A DNA stretch of 64,000 nt from Terfezia claveryi (Eukaryota > Ascomycota > Pezizomycetes > Pezizales > Pezizaceae), in NCBI GenBank assembly GCA_015179025.1, contig WHUX01000009.1, positions 372,001 to 436,000 of the forward strand, given 5' to 3'. Of the stretch, positions 35,778 to 47,073 are shown piece after piece. Numbering within the stretch: position 1 is the stretch's first letter; every line of letters starts with the position of its first letter. The notes below the pieces were generated by a model, which saw only the letters and a program-made list of their open reading frames with translations, made no database searches and was not told where the DNA came from. The position numbers and the translations under genes are program-made.

Positions 35778-35848
35778 TGCATCAGCGGGGAATCGAACCC
35801 CGGTCGAATCGATGGCAACGATTCATCATACCACTGGACCACTGATGC
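35778..35848 (-). tRNA. tRNA-Gly (anticodon GCC), second copy
   Basis: The reverse complement is base-for-base identical to the 71-nt tRNA-Gly(GCC) at 26891-26961, with the same acceptor stem, anticodon arm and internal A and B boxes. The two copies point in opposite directions about 8.8 kb apart. Flanking sequences differ. Confidence 0.97.
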
Positions 35849-36263
35849 TGATCTATTGAAGAGAATAGCGTCCATCTTCAGTATGATTTCAATCGAGGTA
35901 GCTGGATGTAATAAAAGTAAAGAAGAAGACGGCAGGAGGGGATTCGTGGGTAGTCATGTCTAGGGAGTGAATTGTAATCATGTGCTGGATGTTAGGCGTG
36001 TAAAGGGGGGTGTGGATTAAAATCTGCCGGTAAACAGGCAGTTACCCTCAGTTCCCTGGCTTAGCTGTTATTTATTGCAGTCACCTTGAACCAGACTAGT
36101 CACCTTGTAGGTTTCTAATTTGTTGTGCGCAGTTACTTCAGTCCCATAATTCTGGGGGGAGGGGTTGAAACAGCATGTACGGTAGGTATCCGTTGTTAAT
36201 TCTGCAAATATGCCAGGTATGACTCTTTACCTTTCCTCATGTGGTTCAAGTAATAATTCCTCG

Positions 36264-36278
36264 GTGCCAACCAGACTA
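36264..36278 (+). repeat. Dispersed motif (solo copy)
   Basis: Reads GGTGCCAACCAGACTA. A partial GAACCAGACTAG lies at about 36090. Confidence 0.7.
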
Positions 36279-37328
36279 CCTCGGGTACCGTAGTGGGCAT
36301 TACATTAGGTAGGTCTGTAGTACATTCATGTATTTAAGTACTTGTAATTGGGACACATGTAGATTCTAATATTTTCCTACACATGCAGAGTTCGTGGGCG
36401 TAGTTGTTGCAGTGGGAGCGGTTATGTGTGTACTTTTGAGGCAAGTAATAATGAAATGTTTGTGGGCATGCCATGTCCGCGAACAATTCAGAGGTATACT
36501 TCCCCCCCCCTCTCCCTCTCCCGGTACCCTAGTTAGATATATGAGGCTTTAAATTATATGAGCTCCAGGTTTCCCCAACCTATCTCTCATGTCAGGCAAC
36601 GCAAGTATTAAACCCGGAGAGCTTTTCTCCAAGCTTGGAGGATATTATTTATATGATTCTTCTTTCTATATCTTAATCTGGGCTGCGGCAAATTCCGAGC
36701 TAATTTCCATCAATACCTGTCGGTACTCATGTTAACTCGATATCGGCACGGAATCACAGTACGAAGAACACGCGCAACTGTGCGGCCCACCTATTTTTAT
36801 TTGGGCTTGAAAGTATGACTCGCAGTTCCTGGGCCTAGGCCCCCTAGTCTATGTCTTAGCTGTGAATCCAGGGCCCCATAGGTAGGTACTGTACTGTCAA
36901 TTTCTGTATCTACCGCCCATATCGATCATGACAATGCAACCTTGTGCAGACGCGTGACCAAGCGTGACCACGCGTAAATTGCCAGGCTTGAGGAGACTCA
37001 GGCCAGTCGGGGCGCAGGACAGTGATGGTCAGCCGTGCAGCGCCCGTGGCAATCTCGCGTCAGACACGTCTCCCCATCCTGACTTTGGGTGGCCAACACC
37101 GAATTCGCCTCACATCCAGACACAACAAGAGGGCCAGCCGTACGAGGTCAACCACCAATAAGGCTCTGAAAGCTTCGCCCTATTGAGCATATTCGCTGTT
37201 ACTGATCCCAGGGTGCGACATCCCAACCCCGAATGTGATTTAAATTGCCCCTCGATGCGTCACCCCGGATGATCCACGCCCACCTCAGACTCCCTCAAAC
37301 CCACATCCTCACCTCCACAGGAAGTGTT

Positions 37329-37344
37329 GTGCCAACCAGACTAA
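37329..37344 (+). repeat. Dispersed motif upstream of a gene
   Basis: Reads GTGCCAACCAGACTAA, 405 bp upstream of the ATG at 37749. Confidence 0.7.
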
Positions 37345-37748
37345 CATCCTCATCTCGAGCAATATAATTAAATCGCATCACCCCGCCCTGTGGTATCGTA
37401 TAACCAGCAGCTGCAGCTACCACCAAACCAACCAACCATCCCAGTTTTCGCCTGTTGAATCATAGCGCCATCGTACTTTTTCTTGTTTTCTGCGACTGGT
37501 TACATTTGAGCGGTTTCTTTTTACCCCACTGCACATCTTCGGTATTTGACAATCTATTCTGAGAGTTCGGGGCGTTCCTGGTCTGGACACCTGTGGACAA
37601 CAAGTACCTCTTTCGCTTGGCTGCAGGCAAAGACACAGCACCCCACACACCTAGAAAGCAACGTCTACAGCATCGAAGCAACGTGCGACATCTCTAACAC
37701 CAAACATCAACAAGCACCTCAAAACGGGATACGTACCCAACAATTAAT

Positions 37749-38496
37749 ATGTCGGCCAATACTGCAAATCCAACCTCACCCTACCGGTCATACGCGACCC
37801 CTCCCACGACTCCCTCCCCTTCCAACCTCAACAGCCTGACAAACCCCAGCAGCGCCCCCGCCGCATCCGCCCCCGCCCCAGGGCACCGCCGAAGAACCCC
37901 ATATAACCCCTCGCGGCCCGTACCAACCCTCCGTCGCGAAGAATCCTGCTATGGCGAAGAAAGCGATATGGGAGCTATGATTCTCAATATCGCAGGGATC
38001 GACAGGGTCGGTTATGTACAGCTGGGTGGAGTTCTAGTGAATGAGGAGTTGACGGAGAGCCAGCTTGGTCAGGTTGGGGTGAGAAGTGGATGGATGGTTG
38101 CGGCTGTCGGGGAAGATAATGGTAGTCAGTTTACACAAGGAAGTGGTATATCTCCCATTTCTCCTATTCAAGAGTCACAGAATTATTTAATATTCGGATA
38201 TTGTTTCTAACAAGCATCTTCCGCTAGATTCATCACAGCTATTTGATTCGCAAGCTTCACAGCCGTTGATTCCAGGAATACATACACTGAATCCATATCA
38301 ACTTCCCTCGGCTCCTACAGTGAGGGAGAGCAGACAGCCTTCCTCTTCTACCTCGCCATCAAGACCCAGAGGACGCCATGGGCCACGGAGTGCGGTAGGC
38401 TCTTCTTTACTTAGTGGAACGTCAGTACGAAGGGCAGCCGGGAGGAAATCCACAGGCACCGTACTTTCAGGGATGTTGGAAGATGGGGAAGAGTAA
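37749..38496 (+). CDS. Hypothetical protein, two exons
   Basis: Exon 1 is 37749-38145 and exon 2 is 38228-38496. The 82-bp intron has donor GTATAT, branch TTTCTAAC and acceptor GCTAG, and splicing keeps the frame (split codon G|AT). The protein is 221 aa. The N-terminal third is Ser/Pro/Ala-rich (TPPTTPSPSNLNS). A conserved-looking middle (EESDMGAMILNIAGIDRVGY, then VQLGGVLVNEELTESQLGQV) follows, and the C-terminus is Arg/Ser-rich, ending VLSGMLEDGEE. No signal peptide or membrane segment. The composition suggests a largely disordered nuclear or regulatory protein, but I do not recognise the family. The clean splice sites and continuous frame support a real gene. Confidence 0.7.
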
Positions 38497-40916
38497 ATCG
38501 TACCGGTGAATGAGATTCACCTATTGGTATGGCCACGATTGCCATACATCAACCCGGGCATGAAAACGCTACTCAACAAATTCCGCACTCCACATATATA
38601 TGCATGGACTTCAAAGCAGCCGAGACGATAAAGAATCACTAGGAGAATACATATCAATAGGGCATGTTGCGTGAATTGTATTCGTGTTCCAAGGCGAGGA
38701 GTTAAAGCATATGTATGCTACATGCATCTACATATCCCGATAAAAATCCACATCGATCCCATGGGATATTAAAACACTCTTTATCATATGTACATCCTTC
38801 ATCTTTTCTTCTGCCTTCCTCTCCTCCCATCAGCCTTGTATTATTACATGCATTCCCTAGCCATATATCCCTACTTAAGGTCAAGCATTTCTCAGGTCTC
38901 CCTCCTCCGCATGTATACTCTTTTCCTAGCTTCCCAATTGGCATCCGGTTTTGCATATCATATTTGCTTTGGGCATTTTCTTATGCATGGGTACTGCGGT
39001 TTGGAAATGTGGCGTTTTTAACTGCTGGTTGGGTGTATGAGGCATTTTTCCGGGTGGGACTTTTCTTTTCTTTGCATTCTTGTAAAACTCTGATGTAGGT
39101 TAGGTTGAATTGCTGTTTTTAAATGTACATTTATGATACATTGGAGCTTAGTGAGGAAGGCATGCTTATGTATGACAGGTTTACTGTGACTCAGATGTCT
39201 TCTGGAATCTTGCAGTTGGCTGTGCCTAAGAGTCCTGTCTCTAGAAAAGATTGTAGGGTCATGGTACTGTTTTGATATAACATTCAAGTTTTTTGTTTGT
39301 TTTAAGATGAGTGGTACTCACTGTACCATTATATACCTGATCTGGCAAGAAGCTTTTACGACCTACAGCATTCAATCTACCCTGGATAAAAAGTATACTC
39401 GGGAGATGGCGTGAATGGTCTCAGGATAACGCATAAATGGGCACATCAATGGTCATGGTAAGTGGGTTCAGAAGAAATATTTAGAGCTGGCATACCTCAC
39501 ACATGCCACCTAGTATATTGTAGTTTTATTAGGCATTTAAAAGAAATAGTGTTACCTTTTCCCCTTTACTTTCTACTCTGTGTGTTATGTACGGTATGTA
39601 GGTAGTAGGATATAGGAAGAATTATGAATATGAAGTGTGCCTCTTGCTCATGGTGTTTGGGTTTAAAGTGAATGTATTAGAAGTACTTCGCTGGGCTTAT
39701 ATAAGTCATCACTTATGTTGGGGGGGGGGGGGGGGGGGCATAATATATCTGCATGGAGTCGATATTGGGGCTCGGGAGAAAACAAATGAAAAAAGATAAC
39801 CGGCGCCCTGGGGGCTGACTGGTTCATTTGCCGTGATGTTATTGTTGACATCAGTCTACTCAGGTATAGTGATACTGGCATGGGCACGCGGAATGGAATT
39901 TATGTAAAAAATACCCCCCCCCGTCTGGGCCCCCGGCGTACAAAGCACCGGCGAGGGGAGACTTATGTCTAAGGCCATTGCGAGTTGGATTATATATAAA
40001 GTCATAAGGATGGGGGGCCGCCAATGTCTTGCTGGTAAGTTCCGAGGACCCCTTTTTCCATGTGTGGTGCGAGGACTGGAACTTGTCGGTATACTTGTAT
40101 AATGGCACGACTGTGCCCCCCCCGCTGGTTTCCCATTTAAAGTCTGGCTCGAGGCCCGAACGCAGTCCAGATCTGCTTGTAGTTGCGCTCGTGGCTGGCG
40201 CCCATGGGCCAGGTAGGCAAGCATACGTAACGCCACATAGGGATCCCATATCCCTTCCACCCAGGGCCCATGTATCACCGGCCTCCCTTTAAAATATGCC
40301 ATATACACGGCCGTGTGGAACGCCTTTTGTTCAGCGTCGCTAACTGCAAGTTAGTACGTGCTCCGACGGTACTGGTACCGGTACTAGAGATTCTTGCCAC
40401 GAGACTAGGTAGTACTGCTTATACTGCGGCTGGCGGCAGCAACACTTCAATAATCATGCTCAGGATGCTCATATCTCGCTGCACAGAGCTTGGGTGGCTG
40501 AAGAAAGCAAACGAGCTGGCGAGGCATGTACAGCAGCGATCTACATCGATGAAACGAGGCAGCAGCTTATCAAGTCATTATATTCAATTATGCCACGCCA
40601 CCTTTGGGATCCTAAATGTAGTCGTGTGTGTTTTTTTTTTTTTTTTGAGTCTAGGTATACGTCTGTGGCTATGAGACGGTCCCGTTCCCTCACCTTACAA
40701 GACTAGGTACACCCACGGAACAACGGGCTGCGTAAACACCCAACCTCCCGAACCAAGAAAAATTAGAGATACCCCCCCTCCCCCACCACGCCCACTAACC
40801 GGCCTCATCCCCGTATAAAGTCAGTCGTCCGGTAGACTATATTCAGTAATCAGAATTCTAGGCCAGGTCTTAAATTTAACCCAGGCATTTCACCCACTAC
40901 TTATAAGTTTTGGGCT
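38497..40916. other. Intergenic, no gene recognised
   Basis: Holds a run of 19 G at 39720-39738 and a T16 run at about 40630-40646. The open frames on both strands (for example 40308-39856 minus) carry no motif. Confidence 0.45.
39720..39738 (+). repeat. G19 homopolymer
   Basis: Nineteen consecutive G on the plus strand, a potential G-quadruplex. The run length may also reflect sequencing or assembly uncertainty. Confidence 0.85.
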
Positions 40917-41400
40917 ATGACACACAGTTGGACTGGTTGTATGGAACTAAGTGAGAACTCCATCAATCAATATCAATGGCCTGTCCCAGCTCCGCGCGGA
41001 ATTGGGTTAGAGGGTAATATACGGGCAGATCTGCTTTGCTTTGGCGCGGAGTATGTGTGGCTTGATGTCCTCTGTCTCCGACAGAAATCCAATACCAAAA
41101 CCCAAGCAACCGCAGCCCTTCCCTAGACTAACTAAGCACAATGAATGGAGGATGGATGCTCCTACCATTGGAAATATTTACTGTGCAGCAGAGCGCCTGG
41201 GACGTTCAGTGCACACAACTGGGATGACCCCGGACACTGGCTACGGCGAGTTTGGGCGATACAGGACGTCAGAGCAGAGAACATGACTTTCACTGGAGGT
41301 TTGTCAAGGAACACTAGACGTTGTGTTATCATGAACACCCGAAGTGAGGTAGCAGGGAATGTTACAACACTTAGATGTGAGATGCACCTGGTCTGAACTA
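40917..41400 (+). pseudogene. HET-domain protein relic
   Basis: The HET domain occurs in fungal heterokaryon-incompatibility proteins. Plus-strand frames contain its characteristic blocks in order: a YVWLDVLCLRQ-like motif (near 41045-41085), then WRMDAPTIGNIYCAAER (near 41148-41200), then HNWDDPGHWLRRVWAIQD (near 41210-41265). They lie in two frames and are separated by stops after LP and TN, so the gene is broken by at least one frameshift. No downstream variable domain was recognised. HET genes are commonly multicopy and decayed in ascomycetes. Confidence 0.7.
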
Positions 41401-43195
41401 CAGAATCTGAATCTGTAAAGTAAGGCGGCGTGCTTCACAAACAACTTCCTACTGCTGGCGGCAGTACTAAAGTTCAATACAGCAAACTATAGGTGCACGG
41501 TACCTACAGCTTCTGTTTAAGTATTTCTTGCTCACACATATTCTATTGTCGCTCTAGTTGTTAAAGGTAAGCCCATCGGGCCTATAACTTGTTATTGGAA
41601 CATAGAGGGAGATGGGCCCGTAAAGGGCCCAGAATATAGCAGCTCAATACTATTATTATTGATATATAGCTATCTATCTTGTCTCTGGCTTAAATCTGAC
41701 TTGAACGCTTCTCCAACTGAGGGGAAATTCAGGGGACTATAACTGCCCGGAGTGGGGCAGTGCTGGGGCAGTGCTGGGGCAGTGCGCCATCATCTGACCC
41801 ATTACATGATTTGAAATCAACATGATAGAAACTTCCAGAAACTACTAGGAAATATAACTGCAAGTAGTTCGTGACTCACTAAATAAGTCATGCTCATTAC
41901 TATAATGAAATACATGAGTTACTATACCTTTATTATTATCTGCCAGCTGTACACAATCCTGTGACGGCCTGATAATAGCTTATTCCACTAGGTTAAAAGT
42001 TAGGATGTAACGGGAGTTACATTTCATTTGGAAATGGAATGTGACTTCCTTACAGAATCCGAAGAGTTAGACAGCCCTAGTCACTGTAGTGTCTATCAAT
42101 CTATCAACTTACGAAGGAAATGGCAAAACGTTTCGCATCCCAACCTATAGGTAAAAGTCCACTTAGCTATTTATTGCCAGGCACCATTGAAATACCAACT
42201 TACAATGAAACTGTAATCGACGAAGCTGCTTGGGAACAATGTTTCCACGTTCTTCCATTTGGAGGCAAGGTTGAGATTCTCTTTAACTTACCTTACCGAG
42301 GAGCCCGGCCAGGCCAGCAATAGTGCCCAACTTGGGAATTCTTGTTGGATTGGCCAGAGAGTGGCCCTGATAGACCTGAGCACGAGCAGCCTCGAGCCCG
42401 GTAGGGAAAAAGGCTCGAGCCTCCTTGGAAAATGACGGGCCGGCTCGTGCCCAGGCCTAGGCCCTGATTACGAGCATTCCCCTGCAGTGTGGCTGCAAGA
42501 TTGGGGAATCTCAGAGCAGCCTCCATGCCCAACCAAATCGAAATTAAAGCTACAAGATGTCTATTTATTCCTTTGGGTAATTTCTGCAGTTTTACTTCAT
42601 CAGACTGGTAACCCAAATGAATATGAAGTCGCGATTTGAATTGATAAGGTGCTGGCTTTTTATTGTCTGTACCAATCTCAAGAGCCAATCAAGGTGACGT
42701 ATAAACCATTCACCCTTGCCATCCTCAGCCAGAGGACTTCAACTAAGTCGTGTATACGAATCGGTCGGGGAGGAAGATGTGGGGATAGGTCAGGCCTTAG
42801 ATGGAGGCATTAAAAGTGAAGGTTCTTTAGAAAGCCGGAGTTCTGAGAACAAATTCCTGACGCGAGTTCAAGGTCGCTGGGGGGCGGCCCAGTGACTCTA
42901 CACCAACGCAGACCAATTGCCCGTTTCGTGAAATGCGTGGCCCCGGTGCCACTTGCTGCCAGCTCAGGACTTGGTCCATGCATGGACTAAGCCCGCCTAC
43001 GGCCCCACGAGAGAGCCCTTGTCGTCTACAACAAGAACATCTACACAGGTCTCCGGGGAGCAAAATCACGACCCCTTCCCCCTCGTTTGAAGCTTTTGAC
43101 CTTCATTCCTCTCTCTCGGCTCTTATACAAAACCCCCTCGAGCAGGCATTGGTCCACGTCATTTGCGAGAGGGCCACTAACAACCAACCACCACC
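41401..43195. other. Intergenic, short minisatellite
   Basis: A three-unit array of GTGCTGGGGCA is at 41752-41785. A plus frame at 42120-42323 and a minus frame at 42688-42293 look partly protein-like but carry no known motif. Confidence 0.4.
41752..41785. repeat. 3 x 11-bp minisatellite
   Basis: Three head-to-tail copies of GTGCTGGGGCA, the first slightly variant. Confidence 0.85.
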
Positions 43196-43411
43196 ATGGG
43201 ATCCCTAAAGGCAGATCGCGAAACCCATCCCGAAGACACGGATACCAGCCACAGCATCTCCACCACCACCCAGCACATCCCACCATTACACAAGGCCAGC
43301 AGACAGAGAAGAAGCCGGCGGTTTACGAGTTATATACTTGCCAGGAAACGGGAAGGCACTCAGCCAAACTGGCTGCGCACCACACACAAGACGGTCGGCA
43401 CTCACCTTTGA
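43196..43411 (+). CDS. Possible small protein gene (uncertain)
   Basis: The ATG at 43196 sits in an excellent fungal context (ACCACCATGG). It follows a CT-rich tract (TTCCTCTCTCTCGGCTC near 43104) and is followed by a 71-codon polar, basic frame ending at a TGA. Two other plus frames continue past this point (to 43509 and 43523), one ending DWEDLDRPIWIPEETGMN, so a splice or frameshift may join them into a protein of about 100 aa. I see no domain. It could be a spurious frame in a promoter-like GC-rich segment. Confidence 0.3.
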   Translation: MGSLKADRETHPEDTDTSHSISTTTQHIPPLHKASRQRRSRRFTSYILARKREGTQPNWLRTTHKTVGTHL

Positions 43412-43529
43412 CTGCCCTGATTACTACGAGCAAAGAGGGGCCCTCGGCAGCATCAAAGATTGGGAGGACCTCGATCGTCCCATATGGATCCCGGAGGAGA
43501 CGGGGATGAATAGGACGCAGTAGAAGCCT

Positions 43530-44439
43530 TTTTCAGCTTCTTATATAGACGGATGGCCGGAAGGGGCGGCCTTTGAGATTCATGGAACGAATTCGATCTT
43601 GGTTGGTTTGGTATTTGTGTTTTTGGTATTTGATTTTGGTCGAGGATTCTATTAGGCGCGAGCTTCAGTCAGCCCTCTCGAGGTCATCTGGCATCTACAG
43701 CATGCGACGGGGATATGCAACAAACAACTGTAGGGTAGAACTTAATGGGTTTTCGGTGGAATTGGATGGCAGGGGGCTCAAAAGCTGCGTACGAGTTCGG
43801 AGAATAATTTTTGAAGCGCCTAGGAGCCTTGGATCATGAAGTCCAGGGAGTTATCCTGATATATGGCTAATACATGAATTGCGTGATGTGAATATATGAC
43901 CAGGTAATAAATTGAATAATATGATTGAGCAGAGTCTGCATACATTTCCTGCCCCTCTCATATAGTGCAAAAACCATGAAGTCAAGTCTACACCTCAGGG
44001 TATGATGCAGCATGCACCCAAAGTAGGGGGGAGCGGGCGTTGAGGGCTGCCTAGGAGCAAGTCTATACAAAATGGTGAGGTTAAGAATTTACTATGTCAA
44101 ACGCATTTGGGCATGAAATCACAGGAACCTGGCGCTTGCTTTGAGCCATTATCTATGTACTTAGGCCTGGATTTCCACTTTCTCCGCAATAGCATCCTCG
44201 GCATCTAATCTCTCAATCGTTGCCCAACCAAGGGGCAAATTCTCTTTCTCACTTAGATCACTTATATTATTGAGTTGTTAGGGTCTACCCAGTCATGTGA
44301 AGTTTCATGCAATTTCTCTGGATCGAGAAAGTCCGACGGTTTACCTCGCCAATCGACTCCACCTTCGCTATTTTAATTCGGGAGTGCTCATGTCTAGGTG
44401 ACTCCTTGAAAATTGCCAAATCACTGCTCAAGTCGCTTG
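43530..44439. other. Intergenic, no gene recognised
   Basis: Short open frames only. Confidence 0.4.
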
Positions 44440-44895
44440 CCCCCTTAGAAGGAATATTAGCTATGCCTACCGACTTTGGTTTCCCTTACCGGTACTCTGA
44501 GTCCTCTTACCTAGACATGGTGAAACCGTTACCTCACATGTCTACACCTGATCTGACTGTTGGCTGAGAAAACCAACCTCGTTAGATCCAGGAGTACCTT
44601 GGAGAGTCATCAGCTATGTCCGTAGGAAGAACTAGACATAGGCAGCTATTATCACCACCATCCTCTGTCGGGCTGCTGCATAGGAGAGAACTAGACGTAG
44701 TTGGATCCAGGATCAGTGCCTAGGGTGGCCATTAGCTATGCCATTGATACCACCAGACATAGGGCAGTTGATCTCACTACCATCATATCTGATTGTTGCC
44801 TAAGAGAATGGGTCCAGGAGTACCTGGTAGAGCCATTAGCTATGCATATAGAAACAACTAGACATAGGGCACTAACCTCATGATCATCCACTGCC
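44440..44895. repeat. Degenerate ~115-bp tandem repeat, 3-4 units
   Basis: Successive blocks share CCAGGAGTACCT, CATTAGCTATGC, ACTAGACATAGGGC and TGATTGTTGCCTAAGAGA-like sequence in the same order, with starts near 44584, 44700 and 44813 and a more diverged first unit from about 44440. The units differ by 15-30%, so the array is old. It ends 15 bp before the 0.42-kb module. Confidence 0.65.
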
Positions 44896-44910
44896 CGAGG
44901 GCCAGCTTGA

Positions 44911-45329
44911 CAATGTGGCCCCACCCCTCCACATTTTGCAAGGGTCCCTAAAGCTCCCCTCGCCCTGTTTTTGTTTTTTTAATGTTTTTATAGGCTTATA
45001 TGACCCTTCATCTACCCCCCGGTCGGGTAATGAGATATATTAATAACATGGCAAATACCAGGAAAACAACTTCCAGCACAATCGCTATCACCGCTACGGC
45101 TGCCAAGTCGCTCCTATTTCCTATTAACAGCTTTACGTAAAGCCTGAATACTTATAATGAACAGTGAAACACTCACAGTGAGAATATAGTTGTCAGGTAA
45201 ATTGTAAGTAATATAATCAAAGCAATAGATAATAATCCCGGGAGGAGAAAAGGAAAAAAAGAAGAAGAAGGAGGAGAAGCAGAAGAAGATATATCTGGAT
45301 AGACGGCAGAATATTCTGGTGGTGACTGT
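44911..45329 (-). mobile_element. 0.42-kb discrete repeat module, copy 2
   Basis: Starts ACAATGTGGCCCCACCCC and ends GAATATTCTGGTGGTGAC, the same ends as 6058-6491, with about 85-90% identity between. The minus frame carries PPEYSAVYPDISSSASPP and the hydrophobic LLSIALIILLTIYLTTIF. The second hydrophobic part is in another frame and carries an indel. Flanking DNA is unrelated to that of copy 1. Here it is fused upstream to an unrelated short frame (MISRLPIPTVQSRSIQGDIE). Confidence 0.6.
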
Positions 45330-45955
45330 CTTCCCAATTCAATATCTCCTTGAATACTGCGAGATTGAACTGTCGGAATAGGTAGTCTAGATATCACTCA
45401 GTCTGTATATATAATTATATACTTCATCCAGTAGTTCGATCGAGAGTTTCTTGTGTAGTTAGTTCGTTTGGACACAGAACGGCTTGGTCTGGCGGGACTC
45501 ACTTCTTATATTCTGCTACTAGTAAGTACATACGTAATCTTTACTTGTTAAACCACGTCAGGTGGGATTCGCTACTGTAGATAGAGTTTGGGAATTCTGA
45601 GTGTCAAATCGAAACTCTGAAATGTTAATCTTCACAGAAATACATTTTATGCCCCCCTGTTCATCTGGTACAAGCTTGCGCAGCACCTACCACACAATTG
45701 GTACTCTCACATGACAGTCCCTAAGCTCTCTTCAAGGGACATTAGGCTCAATGCATCCTCCTCCTTGTATATATAAGCTCTGGTGCTAACTTTATTGCTT
45801 CCTTCAGCTTACTGAGAAATCTTCATAATAGGAGCGCCTCATCTTCTTTTGTGTGCAAGCATTCTTTCCATACTAGAAACTACTTTGTACTACATATGTC
45901 TAGAAACCTGAAGATATGGATGCTTGCTAGGGGAATAGGTAGCACGGTGAATGTA

Positions 45956-47071
45956 TAGGCAAACTTCTATAATAGCATAACGTCGGGACCGGGGGCTATT
46001 ATGCTATTAGAAGAGTTATGCATTTATAGAGGTTTTGTGTTGTATCACGTGCACTGCCCCCGCCGCCCCCCCCCCGCTCCCCTTGCTTCCCCTGCTGCGC
46101 CGCTACTTCCACTTCCTCCGCTACCTCCAATTCCTCCGCTACCTCCACTATCTCGACTACCTACGCTAAATTGAAAATAAGATGTGATTGGAGTTTGCCG
46201 TTGTGGTTTCCGAAGCTGCAGAGCAGCCAAGCGGCGCTCAAGGTTATGGAGATCTTGCTGTACCGCAATGGCAGTCTCATCTACCACCTCAAAGCAAGAC
46301 TGAACATTCCCGGATCCCATTGTTGTTGGAACTGTTGCTAGATAATTGCCGCTTTTTCTTTAATAAGATCACCACGCATTGGAACTTGTTTCTCAAACCG
46401 TAGAAACCAGCCATATAGGACTCTGTCCAACTCTGGATGTTAAACTCGCCGAACTCGCTTGGTATCGCTTGTCAACAACATTTCTGCTACTTCCGGAAGT
46501 GGTGGCTCATCTCAAAATCTTGTTAAAATCCCTAAGCTCATATTAGCATTACAGTACACTTCATACTTCTGGACAACTAACGCATACGAGATACGGATAC
46601 AGTGGATTAATTAATTTGTTTCTTGAACTTAACATTAAACCACTATGCCAACTCCTACTATGTTGCCTTTGGATGTTCCTTGTGCATGCAAAAACAACTG
46701 GAAGCGCTCATTGTCTGTTGCATCAACCTCTCGACGGCGGAGTGATTTGGGGTCTACTCTGTGTTGTTCGAGCAGGGTAGGTTCGATCGCAATTGAACTG
46801 ATAGATGTATCCATGGTAGATGTAGAGATCAAGTACAAATCTCCGCACTCTGCAAATTGTCATAAGTTAGGTCTGCCCCCGCCCCCATGCCACTATCGTA
46901 GGTATACAGGGTAATTTGTTAGCACTTGGCAGGATTGGAACCAGTAAAATGCTATGCATGCTCTTATAGAATTATGCTATTTTCGCCATAGTCCCAAACT
47001 CGGGTCGGCTGCCTCTATGCTAATAGCCAGGTTATGCATATATAGAGTATGCTATTATAGAGGTTTGCCTG
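45956..47071. mobile_element. Internally deleted pogo/Tigger-type DNA transposon
   Basis: Terminal inverted repeats of about 21 bp, AGGCAAACTTCTATAATAGC at the left and its inverted counterpart (CTATTATAGAGGTTTGCCT) at the right. They are flanked by TA on both sides (45954-45955 and 47072-47073), the target duplication of the Tc1/mariner/pogo superfamily. Sub-terminal repeats around AGTTATGCATTTATAGAGG and GGTTATGCATATATAGAGT also face each other. Length is 1116 bp, too short for a full transposase gene. The minus strand between them carries transposase remnants. Confidence 0.75.
46040..46838 (-). pseudogene. Transposase remnant lacking the DDE core
   Basis: Near 46436-46340 on the minus strand, PELDRVLYGWFLRFEKQVP followed by MRGDLIKEKAAII matches the CENP-B-type helix-turn-helix of pogo/Tigger transposases. 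Directly after it, a frame from 46320 has HNLERRLAALQL and KPQRQTPITSYF, resembling the C-terminal tail of the same family, then a Gly/Ser repeat tail. The catalytic DDE domain (about 200 aa) that should lie between them is missing, and frames change. This is the coding remnant of a non-autonomous deletion derivative. Confidence 0.6.
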
Positions 47072-47073
47072 TA

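Larger units (their letters stand above)
35849..37748. other. Intergenic, contains two dispersed motif copies
   Basis: No gene recognised. The last 400 bp are the upstream region of the gene at 37749. Confidence 0.45.
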
